Position numbers and translations under genes: made by a program
Part shown: piece by piece, positions 28,254 through 35,585 of the stretch
Position numbering within the stretch: the first letter of the stretch is position 1
Layout of the letters: every line of letters begins with the position of its first letter
Assembly (NCBI GenBank): GCA_030849805.1
Contig: JASANZ010002234.1
Span: 1-64,000, forward strand
Length of the DNA: 64,000 nt
Source of the DNA: Sergeia podlipaevii
Taxonomy: Eukaryota > Euglenozoa > Kinetoplastea > Trypanosomatida > Trypanosomatidae
Direction: 5' to 3'
Notes under the pieces: generated by a model
What the model was told of the DNA's origin: nothing
What the model saw: the letters and a program-made list of their open reading frames with translations, nothing else
The model's database searches: none

Positions 28254-29621
28254 TCACGTTGAGGAATCTGTCGTCATCAGTTTTTCCTTGTTGCGCAAGT
28301 ACAACTCCATCGGGAAGTCAGGTGCAATGTCAATATTCGATTCGGGGTACCAGTACTCTAATAGTTGCAGAACAAACCAGTCCGCAACACACAAAAGCCA
28401 GCAAACAAGCCCAAATAGCGGTCCAACTGATGCGTAGCTCATGAGACGCTCGTAAAGAGACAAGACACGTTGCTCCATAATTCGGTCGTATACACGCTCA
28501 GTGCGCTCCGCAACCCAGTCCCAGCTGTAAAAGCGGCGGCAGCTCTCGTGAAGTTCCCAAGGAGAGAGGTATGGTACTCGAGCGATGGCGTCCTCAAGGG
28601 CGGCAATGATGGACTGAGGATCGGGTTCAGCAAGAAGCAGCATATTTGTCGGAAGAACCTCCGGGACGCCGCCAACGCGAGTAGAAACCCCCAAAAGCCC
28701 GCAGGACGCCGCCTCAATCAATGCAATGCAAAAAGCTTCCGTAAGACTACAATTCAAAAAGATTTGGCCTTCATTAAGAACACTACGCACCTCCGTGTGC
28801 TTCAACGCACCAAGCATCTTGACTCGGTCCATCAAATCACAACGCTCAATCATCTGCTCCAGTTGGGAGCGCCGTGGGCCGTCTCCTCCTATGATCCACT
28901 TAATCTCCGGATGCCGCCGGCAAATCTCTGGGATTACATCCACAAACAGATCAGAGCCTTTGCGGTAGACAAGGCGCGTGATGACAACGATGGTGAGACC
29001 GTCTTTATCAATTTTTGATGCCCACGACTTGTATTTCATATCTTCCGGTGGCGTAAAGACGGACGTGTCGGTTGCGTTTGGGATGACACTCGCTCGCTCC
29101 GGAGCTATCTTGGCTCGCAACACAGTGTTCTCTCTAGATGTATTGCTCACACAGATAACCTGGTCAACAGTGCGCAGACTCCACTCTAGAACCTTGTTAA
29201 TGTGAATCGATGCTGCGTCCGCAAAGCCAAACAACGAGTGGTCAGTAAAGCAGGTTTTAATCCCCATAGTACCAGCGTGAAACATTGCTTCGTGACACAA
29301 GTTAGATGTCGTTTGATGGCCATGCACCACTGTAATTCTCTCTCTAATGAAAATTGTACGCACAAGTGGAAACGCCGTTAGCCACGTGGGGAGTGTAACT
29401 GACCCCGGTGGTAACTTTGCAGCAAGCATTGGCAAGTAGTACACCTTCATCCCATTGGTGTAGTATCGAACGCCAACGCGGTCTCCGTATGCCCTCGTAA
29501 TAATAATTACTTTGTGCCCCCGTTTCATCAAACATTGTGCGACATTATAAATATGCACTTCGACACCGCCAAATCCAGGGAAAAAAAAGTCAGATACCAA
29601 TGCAACACGATGACGGCCCAT
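28254..29621 (-). CDS. PIGA: GPI anchor N-acetylglucosaminyltransferase catalytic subunit (PIG-A/GPI3)
   Basis: 455 residues from the ATG at 29621 (longer frame starts at GTG). GT4 glycosyltransferase: N-terminal RVALVSDFFFPGFGGVEVHIYNVAQCL, the hallmark start of PIG-A; HGHQTTSNLCHEAM and CFTDHSLFGFADA; C-terminal nucleotide-sugar site with FCIALIEAASCGLLGVSTRVGGVPEVLP. A hydrophobic segment near the C-terminus (GPLFGLVCWLLCVADWFVLQLL) anchors it to the ER, facing the cytosol. It transfers GlcNAc from UDP-GlcNAc to phosphatidylinositol, the first step of GPI synthesis, which trypanosomatids need for surface glycoproteins. Length and motif order are normal. Confidence 0.95.
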   Translation of the reverse strand: MGRHRVALVSDFFFPGFGGVEVHIYNVAQCLMKRGHKVIIITRAYGDRVGVRYYTNGMKVYYLPMLAAKLPPGSVTLPTWLTAFPLVRTIFIRERITVVHGHQTTSNLCHEAMFHAGTMGIKTCFTDHSLFGFADAASIHINKVLEWSLRTVDQVICVSNTSRENTVLRAKIAPERASVIPNATDTSVFTPPEDMKYKSWASKIDKDGLTIVVITRLVYRKGSDLFVDVIPEICRRHPEIKWIIGGDGPRRSQLEQMIERCDLMDRVKMLGALKHTEVRSVLNEGQIFLNCSLTEAFCIALIEAASCGLLGVSTRVGGVPEVLPTNMLLLAEPDPQSIIAALEDAIARVPYLSPWELHESCRRFYSWDWVAERTERVYDRIMEQRVLSLYERLMSYASVGPLFGLVCWLLCVADWFVLQLLEYWYPESNIDIAPDFPMELYLRNKEKLMTTDSST

Positions 29622-30069
29622 CGTGCGTTCACCTAGATTAGTATAGCCGAGTGCCTGTATAAACAACTCTACACAGTGCACCGAGAAACACTAGTTTAAG
29701 TTGCAGTTTTTTTTTTTCGAATGCGTCTAGCAAAGATTTAGTGCTTAATTTGTATGATAGACCAAAGGAAGTGCGTAGGAATTATACGATTCCAATGAAA
29801 AGAGTAGATGGAAAAAAATACAGAAACTACGCATGCTAACATTCTAGCAAACAAGTAAGAGACGAAAGGAAAAAAAAAATTGAAGTAACCATCAGTCACA
29901 AGATAAAATTCACTTCCATTTCGAGCGGTATAAAATACATGAACAACAATGTCAATTCGCCACGTACAAACAAAAAAATATTCCAAACATTGGTTACAAT
30001 TTATTTTGAACGAGGTGTTTGCTTATCTTCTAGGAGCAAGTATGCAGTAGGACACCATCAGGGTCGTCC
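29622..30069. other. Spacer
   Basis: T12 run at about 29707 and A-runs at 29810-29880. No gene seen. Confidence 0.4.
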
Positions 30070-30654
30070 TTACGGAGCGTTACGTTTTGCTAGTGAAAAG
30101 TCATTCCTATCACTGTAGGATATTTTTTTTGCCCAAGAAGGGTATTGTCTTTCGAAACTTTGGCGGAAATCATCCGCAGCCTCCTCGCTGTCAAATTGCA
30201 TAAATAGTCGACCACCCTCTCTATCATCCTTATACGATTCAGTTACTACCCCTCGGCATATGTCCTCCGTGTTGCTTCTCTCCGCTTGAGAAAGTGAGCC
30301 CCAAAAGAGCACCAAGTACCCGCTGCGGTCCTCCTCTGGCATCCACTTCCTCTTCACGTATGACCTCTTCGCCACTTCCCCCGCAAATTGCTCGGGAGCC
30401 CACGCAACATCTTTTACCCCTGAACGACTGTCAGTGGCCATAAGGCGGAGTGAGTTGTAGCATTCTTCACAATTTGGAGCATCTTCGAAGTAAACCAGTG
30501 TAAGTAGTTCATTGTTTGTCAAAACGTAACTGCTATAAGAATTTATTTTTCCATATAGTGCTACAGCGCTCTCAATTCGTAGAGGGTTCAACCCCTGTCC
30601 ATGACGGATTGCAACGCCGTGGTTTTGAGCTAGCATACTACTAAATGATTGCAT
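30070..30654 (-). CDS. RRM-like RNA-binding protein, unassigned
   Basis: 194 residues from an ATG at 30654. Two segments have the strand-helix pattern of an RNA-recognition motif: LTLVYFEDAPNCEECYNSLRL (about 50-70) and GRLFMQFDSEEAADDFRQSF (about 150-170), the second with an RNP1-like aromatic core. A basic stretch (KRSYVKRKWMPEEDR) lies between. No membrane segment or clear targeting signal. Possibly one split or two degenerate RRMs; trypanosomatids rely heavily on RRM proteins to control mRNA fate. Not recognised as any named protein. Confidence 0.65.
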   Translation of the reverse strand: MQSFSSMLAQNHGVAIRHGQGLNPLRIESAVALYGKINSYSSYVLTNNELLTLVYFEDAPNCEECYNSLRLMATDSRSGVKDVAWAPEQFAGEVAKRSYVKRKWMPEEDRSGYLVLFWGSLSQAERSNTEDICRGVVTESYKDDREGGRLFMQFDSEEAADDFRQSFERQYPSWAKKISYSDRNDFSLAKRNAP

Positions 30655-31001
30655 TTGTTATGTTATTGTTGTTGCTTCCGCTACGGTGGCATTGAAAACA
30701 AACCAAAAAAAGAAAGGAAGAATAAATAATGTGCATCTCTAAAAAAAAAAAAAAAAAAAGCAGTCAAGCAAGAGTGACAACACTTTTAAAAGACAGAGGC
30801 TATTTGGTAATATATATATCTCGTGCGAAGCAACCGTTTTTCACGTCTACATTTATCCTTTCCCCTCTTTTTTAATGAAAGATCGCAACCAAGTACAAGT
30901 GACGGAGTGCTACTAAGCACCACATATAAAGAAAAAAAAAATGGAGAGAGCACGGAGTGAGGTGCTGTGTGACAATCGTAATGATAGTAAGAAAGTTATC
31001 G
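30655..31001. other. Spacer
   Basis: A19 run at about 30741 (a T19 tract upstream of the RRM-like gene on the transcribed strand) and a second A-run at 30932. No gene seen. Confidence 0.4.
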
Positions 31002-31802
31002 CTATGCGGAACAAAAAAAGATATTGGCACTACGTTCTCCGTGTGTTGTGGCCCACCTGAGGGAAAGAAGAGCCAAGCCGCCTTGCCCAAAGGAGAGAGT
31101 GACCTTCTGGGTATTGCCAGACAGAGACCCGCACAACGCGGCGAACGAAGATAAGTCACTGCAACGAGCAGATGCCTCCCTGTTACCTGCGCCACAAGAA
31201 AGAGAGCATCCCGCGAGTCTCATCGAGGTTGCAACAGTGCTAGTGGTTATGACAAGAGCGCACGTACCATCATACTCACGCTGCAAAACAACATCACACA
31301 CATCCTCATCGGAGACGGACACTTGACGGACTAACTGCCTGAAGCCCGGCACGTCATCCACCACAAACTCGTCATCGCTGCTGTGACACACCACTAAATT
31401 CTGGCCAAGGTTGAACATGACACCAATCTGTGCAACCCGCGTTGCGCCGCTTTCTTCGTTCCTTTGATAAAAATATAATGTGTTCAAGGTGTCGCCTAAC
31501 TCCATCGTAAGTGGCTCTTGGAGTTCAAAGGTCCCTAGCACGCGCATCAAAAAAACGCAATCAACCTCCCACGTGTGCTTGACTTCTTCTGTAGCTACTC
31601 GCTTGGCGGACCGCTCATGCTGATTATCGTACACCACATCTGTAAAGCAGAATGGCGGAACATGGACAATGGACAATCTCAAGGACCGTGATGAAGACCC
31701 TCTCCCTCCCTCTAAAACAAACACAATCGTATCATCAAAACCACTCAAATATTTAACCGCGTACTGCAACTCGCCGGCCGATGAGAAATTAAAAGCAGGC
31801 AT
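31002..31802 (-). CDS. Rad1-like subunit of the 9-1-1 checkpoint clamp
   Basis: 266 residues from the ATG at 31802, close to the 280 of animal Rad1. The overall pattern of a PCNA-fold clamp is visible. The central CVFLMRVLGTF aligns with the Rad1 TVLLDCLSIFG strand-helix. GFRQLVRQVSVSDEDVCDVVL resembles GLREAFSELDMTSEVLQITM, with the interdomain connector before it. The end QKVTLSFGQGGLALLSLRW parallels Rad1 KVSIRTDNRGFLSLQYMI. Rad9-Rad1-Hus1 loads at damaged DNA and signals replication stress; the complex is known in Leishmania. Sequence similarity is low, and a Hus1-like identity cannot be excluded. Confidence 0.55.
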   Translation of the reverse strand: MPAFNFSSAGELQYAVKYLSGFDDTIVFVLEGGRGSSSRSLRLSIVHVPPFCFTDVVYDNQHERSAKRVATEEVKHTWEVDCVFLMRVLGTFELQEPLTMELGDTLNTLYFYQRNEESGATRVAQIGVMFNLGQNLVVCHSSDDEFVVDDVPGFRQLVRQVSVSDEDVCDVVLQREYDGTCALVITTSTVATSMRLAGCSLSCGAGNREASARCSDLSSFAALCGSLSGNTQKVTLSFGQGGLALLSLRWATTHGERSANIFFCSA

Positions 31803-32307
31803 TACTACTGACACTACTCAACGGTAACACTAACAATAGCAATAGTAGTGAAAAACTAAACAATAGGAGCCTCCCTCCTCTAGCAGCACCACAAACGCGA
31901 TTTGTGTAGCAGCGCGCTAATGTTAGCAACGGTATGTAAAAAAAAAAAAGAAAGAAAGAAAAAGCAGTAGAGCAATAATACGAGAAAAGAAAGCTTGTGA
32001 ACGCAAATCTCTTGTTAAATATATATATCACAAACAAAAGCATCCTCTTGAATGACAGCAGCATGAACACTCTCAGTTGTTCTCCTTTCGCACATTATTG
32101 TAAAAATATATATATAGAAACTGCGCATTTGTTGATTGTTAAGAATCAGAATACTTTGTAAAGATACAAGTTTACCCGGTAGCAAAGTTCCTTCTGCTCG
32201 GTAAAAAAAAACAAAAATGCAAACATTTTACCGCGTCGGTTGAAGTATTGAAAGTGAAGATTTCATCATTTAGAACCAAATAGCACAAGCAATGACACAT
32301 GATACAG
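31803..32307. other. Spacer
   Basis: A-run at 31939 followed by purine-rich bases, AT repeats near 32020 and 32105. No gene supported. Confidence 0.4.
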
Positions 32308-32724
32308 TTATGCATCTTCTCCTATTGGTTTCAGAGTAAAACCACGGTTGAGGTGTGCCAGCGCACTGTCAGGCCCCTCGAGTTCGGCAAGCTCGGCAAC
32401 CTTTTCCTTGAGGTTGTCACGAGCCAATTCGCTATGTTCAGCAGTCTTCTGAATGTTCCAGTCCAGATAGCGCAGTGTCTCAGCATGCCGCAGATCACAC
32501 TTCACAAACGTGGACCCACTACAGAGAAGCCAAACATCATCAGTTGGTCGATGCTTCTCAATCGCGCGCTTCGCCTCGCGGTACTGATGCTGTCTTCTAT
32601 CTAATTCAACCAAGAAATGCTTCGCCTCCGTAATTTGTTCTGCAATAATCTCCCTTTCGGATCTGCTTCGTATGTCATCCTCCATGATCAAGTGTTCCCT
32701 ACTTTGTCCTCTTTTTATGGACAT
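32308..32724 (-). CDS. Prefoldin-like protein related to PDRG1
   Basis: 138 residues from the ATG at 32724; an ATG at 32685 (EDDIRSRS) is an alternative. Two long helices (about 15-55 and 85-115) flank a short beta hairpin, as in beta-type prefoldins. Specific resemblance to PDRG1: VELDRRQHQYREAKRAIEK, the GSTFVKC hairpin (FIKM in PDRG1), and the C-terminal NRGFTLKPI (GFNLNPL in PDRG1). PDRG1 is a subunit of the prefoldin-like module of the R2TP/PAQosome chaperone, which assembles RNA polymerases, PIKK kinases and snoRNPs, and in cilia contributes to dynein preassembly. Cytosolic. Confidence 0.7.
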   Translation of the reverse strand: MSIKRGQSREHLIMEDDIRSRSEREIIAEQITEAKHFLVELDRRQHQYREAKRAIEKHRPTDDVWLLCSGSTFVKCDLRHAETLRYLDWNIQKTAEHSELARDNLKEKVAELAELEGPDSALAHLNRGFTLKPIGEDA

Positions 32725-33192
32725 GTGCAAGTGAAAAAATATATATCAAAAGACAAGACAAAAGAAAGGAAGAGATGTCGAAGACAAAAAAAGTGACTGT
32801 TTTTAAATACATACAGCTGAGGATACTCAATTCAAAGTTCCTCTGCTTCCTTTATCTTTTTCCCCAATCCGCCTTCTCCTTGTTCTGCACAGCTGCGAAA
32901 AAAAAAAAAAAAAAGCGAGGGAGAGAGCCTGCAAAGACAAACACGTATATACTTTGAGAATTCCAATCGTGAAACAGAGGAATAGAAAAAAAAAAAAGAC
33001 AAACGGTAAAATGCGAATATAGAGGAGAAAATGCCGTAGGTTTGCTGCAGATAAGCACACGAAAGTCGAAAGCATCATCATAAGCCTATTTGACAATCAT
33101 AACACCTCCAAATATATGTATATATATATATAGCCTGCTACTTACGGTGCTACTCTCATGTAGTCCTTCCTTTTCTTTCTAGTGGCTGTGAA
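32725..33192. other. Spacer with AT repeat
   Basis: A-runs at 32897 and 32985, and an AT repeat at 33111-33132 just beyond the 3' end of the first cyclophilin. No gene supported. Confidence 0.45.
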
Positions 33193-33786
33193 TTATTCAG
33201 TCTTGATCTCACCGCAGTCGGTGATGGTTATTGGTTGGCGCGTGGCACCGGAGCGGCTGCCCTGGGTCTCCGCCTGCTCAATCACATCGTAGCCCTTAGT
33301 TACCTGACCAAAAACAACGTGCATACCGTCAAGCCACTGAGTGGGAGCAGTGCAAATAAAGAACTGGGAGCCGTTGGTGTCCTTACCGGCGTTGGCCATG
33401 GAAAGGGTACCGGGGCCAAAGTGCTTGCCAGCGCGACCAGCAAAGCTCTCGTCGGGAAACTTATGACCATAGATGGACTCGCCACCGGTACCGTTTCCGG
33501 CAGTGAAGTCGCCACCCTGGCACATGAACTGGGGAATCACGCGGTGGAACTTGCTGCCCTTATAGGAGAGGGGCTTGCCGGAACGGCCGACGCCCTTCTC
33601 GCCAGTGCACAGAGCACGGAAGTTCTCAGCGGTCTTGGGGACGACGTCCTTGAAGAGCTCCATCTCGATGCGACCAGCAGGCTTTGTGCCGATTGCAATA
33701 TCAAAGAACACCTGGGGGTTCTTGGGATTCACCGGATAGAACGGAATTTTGCGGGCAGCGAAAAACAAAGCGGTGCGGTTGAGCAT
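33193..33786 (-). CDS. Cyclophilin (peptidyl-prolyl isomerase), N-terminally extended paralogue
   Basis: 197 residues from an ATG at 33786. Complete cyclophilin A-type domain: [16 protein letters not shown] with the catalytic Arg, [17 protein letters not shown] with the cyclosporin-contacting Trp, and GESIYG. Compared with the next gene it starts with [13 protein letters not shown] instead of MAK, an amphipathic acid-free leader that may target mitochondria. Otherwise the two proteins are nearly identical from IPFYPV onward, so this is a tandem duplication with altered N-terminus. It catalyses cis-trans isomerisation of prolyl bonds. Confidence 0.93.
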   Translation of the reverse strand: MLNRTALFFAARKIPFYPVNPKNPQVFFDIAIGTKPAGRIEMELFKDVVPKTAENFRALCTGEKGVGRSGKPLSYKGSKFHRVIPQFMCQGGDFTAGNGTGGESIYGHKFPDESFAGRAGKHFGPGTLSMANAGKDTNGSQFFICTAPTQWLDGMHVVFGQVTKGYDVIEQAETQGSRSGATRQPITITDCGEIKTE

Positions 33787-33791
33787 GATGA

Positions 33792-33840
33792 CTGAATATT
33801 AGGTGTGTGTGTGTGTGTGAGAAAGAGAAAAGAAGTAAGG
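33792..33840 (-). promoter_or_regulatory. Candidate trans-splice acceptor with CA repeat, first cyclophilin
   Basis: On the minus strand a pyrimidine tract (about 33820-33840) runs into a CA repeat (33802-33819), and the first AG after it is at 33793-33792, five nt before the ATG. This would give a very short 5' UTR. Confidence 0.45.
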
Positions 33841-34419
33841 ATTGGCTTCTGTTATTTGTTGATAGCAAAAGATGGAAAAAAAAGGGAAATGTGGTGAGCA
33901 AAAGAAATATGATAATCCAGAGGAAGCAAAATACATATATCTGCAAACAACACTATAAGATGCGACATAAACGCATCAATGAATAAGGTGAAACAGCAAA
34001 AGGGAGCAATGCCACAGTTCTAACACAACCGCAAACCCCCTTTTTTCTTTTGCTTCGTAACACCAGTACACGTACCAGTAAACCACAGAAGATGACACAT
34101 TAATAGCTTCGTATATCTAATAGAGGAATGTCAACAAGTTGAACCACCGCTATCATCCTTTATATAACTTCTTTAGTCAGGGGCCGCTATGAGAACTGCG
34201 TACTCTCGTAATCCAGCGGGATACATAGGAATTTGATGAAGCACTGGCAATAGTTGACAATTTCACAGGTTCCTACACCCCATTTGAGAAGAACTGAAAA
34301 ATAAAATGAAATCAAAAACGAATAATAGATAGAAAAAAAAAAAACATTTATCCTTTTCAAAATAATAAAAGAGCTTTTTTTTCTTTGCCAACATTGACAA
34401 CGATGAAATAGTCATCAAG
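33841..34419. other. Spacer between cyclophilin genes
   Basis: AT-rich with an A-run at 34333. Unlike the coding regions it shows no obvious duplication of the other cyclophilin flank. No gene seen. Confidence 0.4.
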
Positions 34420-34980
34420 TTAAGCCTTGATCTCACCGCAGTCGGTGATCACAATAGGAACGCGGGTAGCACCGGAGCTGCTGCCCTGGGTCTCCACCTG
34501 CTGAATAACGTTGTAGCCCTTAGTTACCTGACCAAAAACGACGTGCTTCCCGTCAAGCCACTGAGTGGGAGCAGTGCAGAGGAAGAACTGGGAGCCGTTG
34601 GTGTCCTTACCGGCGTTGGCCATGGAAAGGGTACCGGGGCCAAAGTGCTTGCCAGCGCGACCAGCAAAGCTCTCATCAGCGAACTTCTGGCCGTAGATGG
34701 ACTCGCCGCCGGTACCGTTTCCGGCAGTGAAGTCGCCACCCTGGCACATGAACTGGGGAATCACGCGGTGGAACTTGCTGCCCTTATAGGAGAGGGGCTT
34801 GCCAGAACGGCCGACGCCCTTCTCGCCAGTGCACAGAGCACGGAAGTTCTCAGCGGTCTTGGGGACGACGTCCTTGAAGAGCTCCATCTCGACGCGGCCA
34901 GCGGGAGCGCCGCCAATGCTGATGTCAAAGAACACCTGGGGGTTGCCAGGGGTGACGGGATAAAAGGGGATCTTGGCCAT
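34420..34980 (-). CDS. Cyclophilin A (peptidyl-prolyl cis-trans isomerase), cytosolic form
   Basis: 186 residues from the ATG at 34980 (MAKIPFYP). The frame extends 31 codons to a TTG through pyrimidine-rich leader sequence and should not be annotated that long. Canonical cyclophilin A with [34 protein letters not shown] and QWLDG motifs. Shares long identical nucleotide stretches with the gene at 33193-33786 (for example the region encoding [17 protein letters not shown]), pointing to recent duplication or gene conversion. Expected to be abundant and cyclosporin-sensitive. Confidence 0.97.
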   Translation of the reverse strand: MAKIPFYPVTPGNPQVFFDISIGGAPAGRVEMELFKDVVPKTAENFRALCTGEKGVGRSGKPLSYKGSKFHRVIPQFMCQGGDFTAGNGTGGESIYGQKFADESFAGRAGKHFGPGTLSMANAGKDTNGSQFFLCTAPTQWLDGKHVVFGQVTKGYNVIQQVETQGSSSGATRVPIVITDCGEIKA

Positions 34981-35023
34981 TTTGGAGATGAAGTGTAACT
35001 TGAGTGAAAACGGTATAGCGATA

Positions 35024-35110
35024 CTAAAAGATGTGTGTGCGTGTATTTGTGTGATGGTTTGTGAAAGAGGCAACAGGGAAAAAAAAGGAAGGAAGGAAGA
35101 AAGGAAGAAG
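35024..35110 (-). promoter_or_regulatory. Polypyrimidine tract and splice acceptor, second cyclophilin
   Basis: Minus-strand pyrimidines are uninterrupted over 36 nt (35075-35110, repeated TTCC units and T8); the first AG after it is at 35025-35024, 44 nt before the ATG. This is a textbook trans-splicing signal and argues against the longer TTG-initiated frame. Confidence 0.6.
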
Positions 35111-35585
35111 CATGCAGCACAAAAAATTCATAGTTTTTTTTCCTTCAGTTGCAAGGAAAAAAAAACCATAACTGTTCTCCATGTAGACTGATGTATAACT
35201 GTTTCCAGTTCCTTAACGCTGCAGGTACACCCCAAAGAACAAACGGGCTCCTTGCTAGTTCTTTGTAAACATACTATTACCTCACAAAGATATATGTTTC
35301 AATGCGCAAAGGAAAATATCAAGAACGGCTCTCTTCAAGTTGAAACCTAAGCATCATGAACACTCATGCACGGAGTGGCGTAGAAAGTGCTGCTCATTAG
35401 CTATAAACATAAGAAATGCAAACTGACAAAAACACGCACAAAAAAGAAGTTCTCGTGTTTGTTCTTCCGTGTGCGCGGATGTGTAGCACCCGATTTCAAT
35501 AAAAGATACGTGCCGGGTGTTCTCAAGACAATCTCTCCCGTGCGTGTGTACGCAAGTTAAGTGGACCACGTTCCTGCCTGTTGCG
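35111..35585. other. Spacer
   Basis: No gene supported; short frames on both strands lack motifs. Confidence 0.4.

Noticed and set aside
30580..30605. GGTTCAACCCC-like sequence resembling a tRNA B box
   Set aside because: It lies inside the RRM-like coding region, with no A box or cloverleaf stems around it.
33235..33795. Long plus-strand open frames opposite both cyclophilin genes (also 34543-34998)
   Set aside because: They mirror the cyclophilin codons on the other strand, are Ala/Gly/Leu/Ser-rich without motifs, and the same artefact appears in both copies because the coding DNA is nearly identical.
34981..35073. Longer cyclophilin start at a TTG giving 217 residues
   Set aside because: The extension lies across the pyrimidine tract and splice acceptor; the ATG at 34980 matches known cyclophilin A starts.
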